Shown: in pieces, positions 5,833 through 8,698 of the stretch | Position numbering within the stretch: the first letter of the stretch is position 1 | How the letters are laid out: each line of letters begins with the position of its first letter | Source of the DNA: Ilumatobacteraceae bacterium | GTDB lineage: Bacteria > Actinomycetota > Acidimicrobiia > Acidimicrobiales > Ilumatobacteraceae | Assembly (NCBI GenBank): GCA_030727685.1 | Contig: JANRBC010000023.1 | Span: 1-8,698 of the forward strand | Direction of reading: 5' to 3' | Length of the DNA stretch: 8,698 nucleotides | Notes under the pieces: model-generated | Database searches by the model: none | Seen by the model: the letters and a program-made list of their open reading frames with translations, nothing else | Told to the model about the DNA's origin: nothing | Position numbers and translations under genes: made by a program

Positions 5833-6282
5833 ATGAGCGACAAAGACAACTATCAATTTGCACTAACTGAAGCTAAAAAAGGTCGCGCCGCCGGTGGCAT
5901 ACCGATCGGTGGCGCTCTAGTTGTCGACGGAAAAGTGATCGCAGTTGGCCACAACCAGCGAGTACAACAAGGTAGCGCGATTCATCACGCCGAAATGAAC
6001 TGCCTCGAAAATGCGGGACGACTTCCGGCAACTGTCTATCAACGCGCGACGATGTACACGACTCTCAGCCCATGCGACATGTGCACCGGCGCAATTTTGC
6101 TCTACAAAATTCCACGTGTTGTCATCGGCGAAAATCGAACTTTTTTAGGTGGCGAAGCGCTTCTCAAGTCGCGTGGTGTCGAAGTCATCGTGCTCGACGA
6201 CGCCGAGAGTTACAAACTGATGCAAGATTTCATCGTCGCCGAGCCAACTTTGTGGAATGAAGACATCGGCGAAGAAGACTAA
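5833..6282 (+). CDS. Cytosine deaminase, yeast Fcy1-like (cytidine deaminase fold)
   Basis: This 149-aa zinc hydrolase is predicted to convert cytosine to uracil and ammonia in pyrimidine salvage. Zinc ligands are His52, Cys81 and Cys84 (HAE and SPCDMC), with Glu54 as the proton shuttle. Residues known to contact cytosine in yeast Fcy1 have counterparts: Asn41 (GHN), Phe104, Trp141 and Asp144 in the C-terminal WNEDIGEED. That tail, and the phrase YTTLSPCDMCTGAI, are closer to Fcy1 than to tRNA-adenosine or guanine deaminases. AAAGGG six bases upstream fixes the ATG; an upstream in-frame ATG would overlap the permease and lacks a ribosome site. It is last in the transporter operon, suggesting that imported cytosine, or cytosine released from nucleosides, is its substrate. 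Related enzymes acting on isocytosine or other bases cannot be excluded. An AT-rich spacer separates it from the convergent tRNA copy 3. Confidence 0.88.
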   Translation: MSDKDNYQFALTEAKKGRAAGGIPIGGALVVDGKVIAVGHNQRVQQGSAIHHAEMNCLENAGRLPATVYQRATMYTTLSPCDMCTGAILLYKIPRVVIGENRTFLGGEALLKSRGVEVIVLDDAESYKLMQDFIVAEPTLWNEDIGEED

Positions 6283-6293
6283 AAAAATTTTCT

Positions 6294-6397
6294 GACTTGT
6301 CGGGGATGGGAGATTTGAACTCCCGGCCTCCACGTCCCGAACGTGGCGCGCTACCAAGCTGCGCTAATCCCCGTGCGGTAAAAGCATATATTTGGCG
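6294..6397. repeat. 104-nt tRNA-Pro unit, copy 3
   Basis: Identical to 1-104 and 1024-1127; here it is the left part of the 422-nt repeat copy B. It begins 11 bases after the deaminase stop codon. Confidence 0.95.
6300..6373 (-). tRNA. tRNA-Pro (anticodon CGG), copy 3
   Basis: The gene is identical to copies 1 and 2: complete cloverleaf, anticodon CGG at 6337-6339, discriminator A, no encoded CCA. On the minus strand its 3' side runs into CAGAAAATTTTTTT, a T-rich tract that could help transcription end, although no strong hairpin other than the tRNA itself precedes it. It is convergent with the deaminase gene, 17 bases away, and co-oriented with the repressor upstream. Given its intact regulon context, this copy is the best candidate for the ancestral tRNA locus. 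Confidence 0.95.
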
Positions 6398-6398
6398 C

Positions 6399-6410
6399 TG
6401 CGAATTCGCA
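6399..6410. other. 12-bp perfect palindrome between repressor B and tRNA
   Basis: The same TGCGAATTCGCA palindrome as at 106-117, carried along in the long repeat. It is one base from the repressor stop codon. Confidence 0.4.
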
Positions 6411-6411
6411 T

Positions 6412-6681
6412 CTACGAGAGTTTTAGAAACAGTTTTTCGACTTGGTCAAGCGAATAGCCGTCGGCCGCCGACTTTCGCGGATGCTTGATGCAATCGGCAA
6501 GCCCCGAGGCCAACATTCGAAAGCCAACAGTTTCGAGAGCCTTGGTTGCCGCGGCGATTTGCGTGACGATGTCTCGGCACTCGCGGTCGTCTTCGAGCAT
6601 TTTTTCGATGCCGCGAATTTGTCCCTCGATGCGATTGAGGCGCGTCACCAACTCTGATTTAACGTCTTGATCAATTTGCAT
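6412..6681 (-). CDS. CsoR-family transcriptional repressor, CstR-like (copy B)
   Basis: The 89-aa protein is identical to that encoded at 119-388: core RLNRIEGQIRGIEKML, Cys35 and Cys64, and Gly60 replacing the metal-ligand His. This is the CstR persulfide-sensor pattern. In CstR, persulfides crosslink the two cysteines and release the operator. Context supports this reading. It lies five bases after the stop of the small Cys-rich gene and so is probably its operon partner. The divergent gene across the operator encodes a persulfide dioxygenase-rhodanese fusion, the classic CstR target. The start MQIDQD is set by coupling to the upstream stop; extension further upstream would run through the other gene in a different frame. 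The likely regulation is negative autoregulation through 6859-6874. A sensor of another electrophile or thiol species is a less likely alternative. Confidence 0.88.
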   Translation of the reverse strand: MQIDQDVKSELVTRLNRIEGQIRGIEKMLEDDRECRDIVTQIAAATKALETVGFRMLASGLADCIKHPRKSAADGYSLDQVEKLFLKLS

Positions 6682-6686
6682 GTCGG

Positions 6687-6860
6687 TTATGCCCGCGAAA
6701 ACCAGCGACGCTTGCCGGATGACTTTGCCCTCGAGCCGGCGCCAGCGCCACACTGACACCTTTCGCTCGGCGGCACATGGCCAAGCACCTGCTCGATATG
6801 AGCCCCGCACCCAGCCCACGATGGGCGTTGACATTGTTTACAAGTGATTTGTTTGCACAT
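6687..6860 (-). CDS. Small Cys-rich zinc-ribbon-like protein of unknown function
   Basis: This 57-aa protein begins MCKQITCKQC and continues with WAGCGAHIEQV and RCQC. The six cysteines are at 2, 7, 10, 18, 35 and 37, with His21 and His28. The CxxC, CGxH and CxC arrangement suggests a bound zinc, and the tail (about 38-57) is Gly/Ala then Arg/Lys/Ser-rich. I recall similar short uncharacterised proteins in actinobacteria, but know no function. The ATG is chosen because the conserved-looking part starts there; it overlaps the operator by two bases. On the minus strand TACCCT lies exactly seven bases before the ATG, suggesting a leaderless transcript. A stop-to-start gap of five bases links it to the repressor. 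Sharing an operator with the persulfide dioxygenase suggests a role in sulfur or thiol-reactive metal handling (inference). Its 3' end is inside the long repeat, and a remnant lies at 394-422. Confidence 0.75.
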   Translation of the reverse strand: MCKQITCKQCQRPSWAGCGAHIEQVLGHVPPSERCQCGAGAGSRAKSSGKRRWFSRA

Positions 6861-6877
6861 ACCCCCTAGGGTATCGT
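6849..6877 (+). promoter_or_regulatory. Promoter of the persulfide dioxygenase gene
   Basis: TTGTTT (6849-6854), a 17-nt spacer, then TATCGT (6872-6877), six bases before the ATG. Transcription would begin at or next to the start codon, giving a leaderless mRNA, as is common in actinobacteria. The -10 shares TAT with the right end of the operator. Confidence 0.5.
6859..6874. promoter_or_regulatory. CsoR/CstR-type operator
   Basis: ATACCCCCTAGGGTAT contains the inverted repeat ATACCC-N4-GGGTAT, the form expected of CsoR-family operators (AT-ends flanking C-run/G-run). It lies between the divergent start codons of the Cys-rich protein (6860) and the dioxygenase (6884), and overlaps both predicted -10 elements. 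One bound tetramer could shut both directions. I found no second copy of this inverted repeat in the window, including upstream of repressor copy A. Confidence 0.75.
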
Positions 6878-6896
6878 AGAGGTATGGCAAATGCAA
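6868..6896 (-). promoter_or_regulatory. Promoter of the Cys-rich protein / repressor B operon
   Basis: On the minus strand TTGCAT (6896-6891), a 17-nt spacer, then TACCCT (6873-6868), seven bases before the ATG. The -10 lies wholly inside the operator. This too predicts a leaderless transcript. Confidence 0.5.
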
Positions 6897-8305
6897 ATAC
6901 CCCGAACTTGGTCTTTGAGCAGTATTACCTGCAGTGTCTTTCGCACGCCAGTTATTTGGTCGGCGACAAGTCGAGCGGCCTTGCAGTTGTCGTCGACCCG
7001 CAGCGCGATATCGCGCAATATCTAAACGATGCACGTGCGAACAACTTGAAGATCACAAAAGTTATCGAGACGCACTTTCACGCCGACTTTTTGTCGGGGC
7101 ATCTCGAACTCGCGGCTGCAACTGGGGCGACAATCGTCTATGGCGCGGCTGCTGCTGGTCGTGTTGACTTTGCAATCGAGACATATCGACAGGGCGAACA
7201 CATTTCGCTTGGCGATGTCGATCTTGAAATTCTTGAAACCCCAGGCCACACACCAGAGTCGATTTGTATTGTCGTTCGCGATGGTTCGCCGACTGCTGAG
7301 CCGCATGCTGTGCTCACTGGCGACACGTTGTTCATCGGCGATGTTGGTCGCCCCGACTTGTTGGCAACTGTTGGTGTTTCAGCAGAGTCGCTCGGCAACG
7401 ATCTTTATGATTCGCTGCATACAAAGTTGCTGACACTGCCCGACGCGACGAAGGTCTACCCTGCTCACGGGGCTGGGTCGTCGTGCGGCAAGAATTTATC
7501 CACTGAGACGGTTTCAACAATTGGTGCTCAACGGCGCGACAACTATGCGTTGCGGCCAATGAGTCGCGAGCAATTCGTCGAGGCTGTCACGCAGGGTCAG
7601 TCGGTGGCGCCGCTTTATTTTCTTTTTGCCGCTACAAATAACCGGGCCGAGCGAAAATTGTTTGACGAAAACGAACCGGTCGTCAAGTTGTCGATCGAAC
7701 AGGCACTTGCGGCTCAGCGCGACGGCGCGGTGTTGATCGACTCGCGCGACGATCAATCGTTTGCGTTGGGGCACATTCGCGGGTCGATCAACGTCGGTCT
7801 CAGTGGACGCTTCGCCGAATATGTTGGCGAAGTTATGCAGCCTGGCACGCCGATTGTTCTGATCAGCGAGCCTGGTTATGAGGCCGAGGGCAAAACGCGT
7901 TTGGCACGCATCGGTTTCGATAATTTTCTTGGCGCGCTTGTCGACCCAATTCGCGTGATGGCCGAGCGACCCGAATTAGTCGCGCAGCAATCGCGGCTTT
8001 CGGCGGCGGCGATGGCCGAGCGCATCGCCAACGTTGATGGATTGGTGCTTATCGACGTGCGCAACCCCGGCGAAGTTGAACTCGGTTCAATCGATGGCGC
8101 AAAGCATGTGAGTTTGCCGGCGTTGTTGCGACGCATCGATGAGTTCGACAAAAATTCGCCGACGATTGTGTTTTGCGCGGGCGGATATCGCTCGTCGATC
8201 GCATCAAGTCTGCTCAAATCGCACGGATTCAAAGATGTTTCTGATTTGATCGGCGGCTATCAGGCGTGGCAACTTGCCGAGACTGAATCGCCACAGTTGA
8301 ACTAG
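6884..8305 (+). CDS. Persulfide dioxygenase-rhodanese fusion (CstB-like)
   Basis: This 473-aa cytoplasmic enzyme is predicted to oxidise low-molecular-weight persulfides to sulfite and, through its rhodanese, yield thiosulfate, detoxifying sulfide. The N-terminal metallo-beta-lactamase-fold domain (about 9-250) has H64-x-H66-x-D68-x4-H73, His122 (TPGHT), Asp147 (GDTLFIGDVGRPDL) and His195 (PAHGAGSSCG, with Cys201). These are the non-haem iron dioxygenase (ETHE1/CstB) motifs. A first rhodanese domain (about 265-360) lacks the catalytic Cys: its loop reads LISEPG. The second (about 372-470) has an intact loop, Cys431 in CAGGYRS. This order, MBL, inactive rhodanese, active rhodanese, matches CstB and its length class. 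It is preceded by a CstR-type operator and probably has a leaderless start; AGAGG is only one base from the ATG, too close for a normal Shine-Dalgarno. An ArsI/CadI-like gene follows after 10 bases. Confidence 0.9.
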   Translation: MANANTPNLVFEQYYLQCLSHASYLVGDKSSGLAVVVDPQRDIAQYLNDARANNLKITKVIETHFHADFLSGHLELAAATGATIVYGAAAAGRVDFAIETYRQGEHISLGDVDLEILETPGHTPESICIVVRDGSPTAEPHAVLTGDTLFIGDVGRPDLLATVGVSAESLGNDLYDSLHTKLLTLPDATKVYPAHGAGSSCGKNLSTETVSTIGAQRRDNYALRPMSREQFVEAVTQGQSVAPLYFLFAATNNRAERKLFDENEPVVKLSIEQALAAQRDGAVLIDSRDDQSFALGHIRGSINVGLSGRFAEYVGEVMQPGTPIVLISEPGYEAEGKTRLARIGFDNFLGALVDPIRVMAERPELVAQQSRLSAAAMAERIANVDGLVLIDVRNPGEVELGSIDGAKHVSLPALLRRIDEFDKNSPTIVFCAGGYRSSIASSLLKSHGFKDVSDLIGGYQAWQLAETESPQLN

Positions 8306-8308
8306 TGT
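8303..8308 (+). promoter_or_regulatory. Possible -10 element for a leaderless ArsI/CadI-type gene
   Basis: TAGTGT, starting at the dioxygenase stop codon, is exactly seven bases before the next ATG. That ATG has no Shine-Dalgarno (TGTAAAAATC precedes it). The same spacing is seen before the small Cys-rich gene. No convincing -35 is present, so cotranscription with the dioxygenase remains possible. Confidence 0.3.
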
Positions 8309-8315
8309 AAAAATC

Positions 8316-8698
8316 ATGTCAAGACTGCAACTCGCCCTCAATGTTGAAAATCTCGAAGAGTCAATCGCCCACTATTCGAAAATCTTTGGTGTTGGCCCAG
8401 CAAAAGTGCGGCCTGGTTATGCCAACTTCGCTGTTGTTAACCCGCCGCTCAAACTTGTGTTGATCGAAAACCCGGGTGCCAGCGACTCGATCAATCACCT
8501 CGGTGTCGAAGTTGAATCGGTCGATGCTGTGCGCAGTGAGCACGAGCGTGTCACTGCTGCTGGTTTGCCAGTGTGGGTCGAAGGCGAAACGACTTGCTGT
8601 TACGCGGTGCAAGACAAGTTTTGGGTCGAAGGTGGCAAGCACCAGTTCGAGGTTTACACGGTTCTTGCCGACGCCGACCAAATGAAGAACACCCCCGC
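8316..8698 (+). CDS. ArsI/CadI-family metalloenzyme (partial, runs off the window)
   Basis: 127 codons are visible with no stop before the window end. The protein is a glyoxalase/VOC-fold member: MSRLQLALNVENLEESIAHY, the PGYANFAV strand, LKLVLIENPG and NHLGVEVES. A TTCCYAVQDK segment then carries a vicinal Cys94-Cys95 pair, followed by FEVYTVLADA. Predicted metal ligands are Gln5, His61 and Glu112. The vicinal cysteines bind trivalent arsenicals in ArsI, an Fe(II) dioxygenase that cleaves the C-As bond of methylarsenite. CadI relatives are cadmium-induced. Close packing behind the dioxygenase could reflect shared induction by thiophilic stress, or separate leaderless transcription. The family is clear; whether it demethylates organoarsenicals or serves cadmium resistance is not. 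Only the C-terminal tail should be missing. Confidence 0.85.
   Translation, partial: MSRLQLALNVENLEESIAHYSKIFGVGPAKVRPGYANFAVVNPPLKLVLIENPGASDSINHLGVEVESVDAVRSEHERVTAAGLPVWVEGETTCCYAVQDKFWVEGGKHQFEVYTVLADADQMKNTP

Larger units (their letters stand above)
6294..6715. repeat. Long direct repeat, copy B (tRNA-Pro + CstR-like gene)
   Basis: This is the second copy of the 422-nt block at the window start. Its right boundary falls inside an intact small gene (6687-6860), whereas in copy A that gene is cut off. This suggests that copy B is the ancestral arrangement and copy A the derived one. The left boundary follows the AT-rich spacer after the deaminase gene. Confidence 0.95.

Noticed and set aside
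6145..6357. Minus-strand frame with RDVEAGSSNLPSPT
   Set aside because: This is another translation of the tRNA-Pro sense strand joined to the antisense of the deaminase gene.
6828..6833. Perfect TTGACA as a plus-strand -35
   Set aside because: It lies within the Cys-rich coding sequence, and no TANNNT element follows at 16-18 nt; TTGTTT at 6849 fits better.
6412..6834. N-terminally extended version of repressor B (140 codons)
   Set aside because: The extension overlaps the well-supported Cys-rich gene in another frame, and differs entirely from the upstream sequence at copy A.
8361..8681. Minus-strand 106-codon open frame at the window end
   Set aside because: It is antisense to the clearly recognisable ArsI/CadI-family gene.
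1..8698. CRISPR array, insertion sequence or integrase
   Set aside because: No regularly spaced repeats, transposase or recombinase motifs are visible; the only repeats are the tRNA/repressor blocks and short motifs described.

Overview
The window looks like an actinobacterial chromosome fragment. This is inferred from four things: tRNA genes without an encoded CCA tail, TANNNT-type -10 elements placed 6-7 nt before start codons (leaderless style), a short Cys-rich protein of a type I know from actinobacteria, and a roughly balanced G+C content by eye. A free-living, possibly planktonic, lineage is a guess.

The layout is organised by three identical copies of a 104-nt unit (1-104, 1024-1127, 6294-6397). 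Each unit holds a complete minus-strand tRNA-Pro(CGG) gene plus 7 nt of 3' flank and 24 nt of 5' flank. In two copies the repeat continues to 422 nt (1-422 and 6294-6715, two mismatches) and also carries an 89-aa CsoR-family repressor.

Region A (1-954): tRNA, repressor copy A, the last codons of a truncated small gene, then a plus-strand GYD-domain protein. Region B (1024-6282): tRNA, then a five-gene plus-strand operon. It encodes a BMP-type lipoprotein, a double-ABC ATPase and two BPD_transp_2 permeases (together a NupNOPQ-like nucleoside/nucleobase importer), followed by a cytosine deaminase closely resembling yeast Fcy1. The genes read as an uptake-and-salvage module. Region C (6294-8698): tRNA, repressor copy B and a 57-aa Cys-rich protein on the minus strand. 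These are transcribed divergently from a persulfide dioxygenase-rhodanese fusion (CstB-like), which is followed by the start of an ArsI/CadI-type metalloenzyme.

The repressor has the two cysteines of the family but glycine where copper and formaldehyde sensors have histidine, which is the CstR persulfide-sensor pattern. A 16-bp operator-like inverted repeat (6859-6874) lies between the two divergent start codons and overlaps both predicted -10 elements. Region C therefore looks like a self-contained sulfide/persulfide detoxification regulon. Regions A and B look like cargo added at a tRNA-Pro locus, each addition bounded by a tRNA copy. No recombinase is visible in the window.
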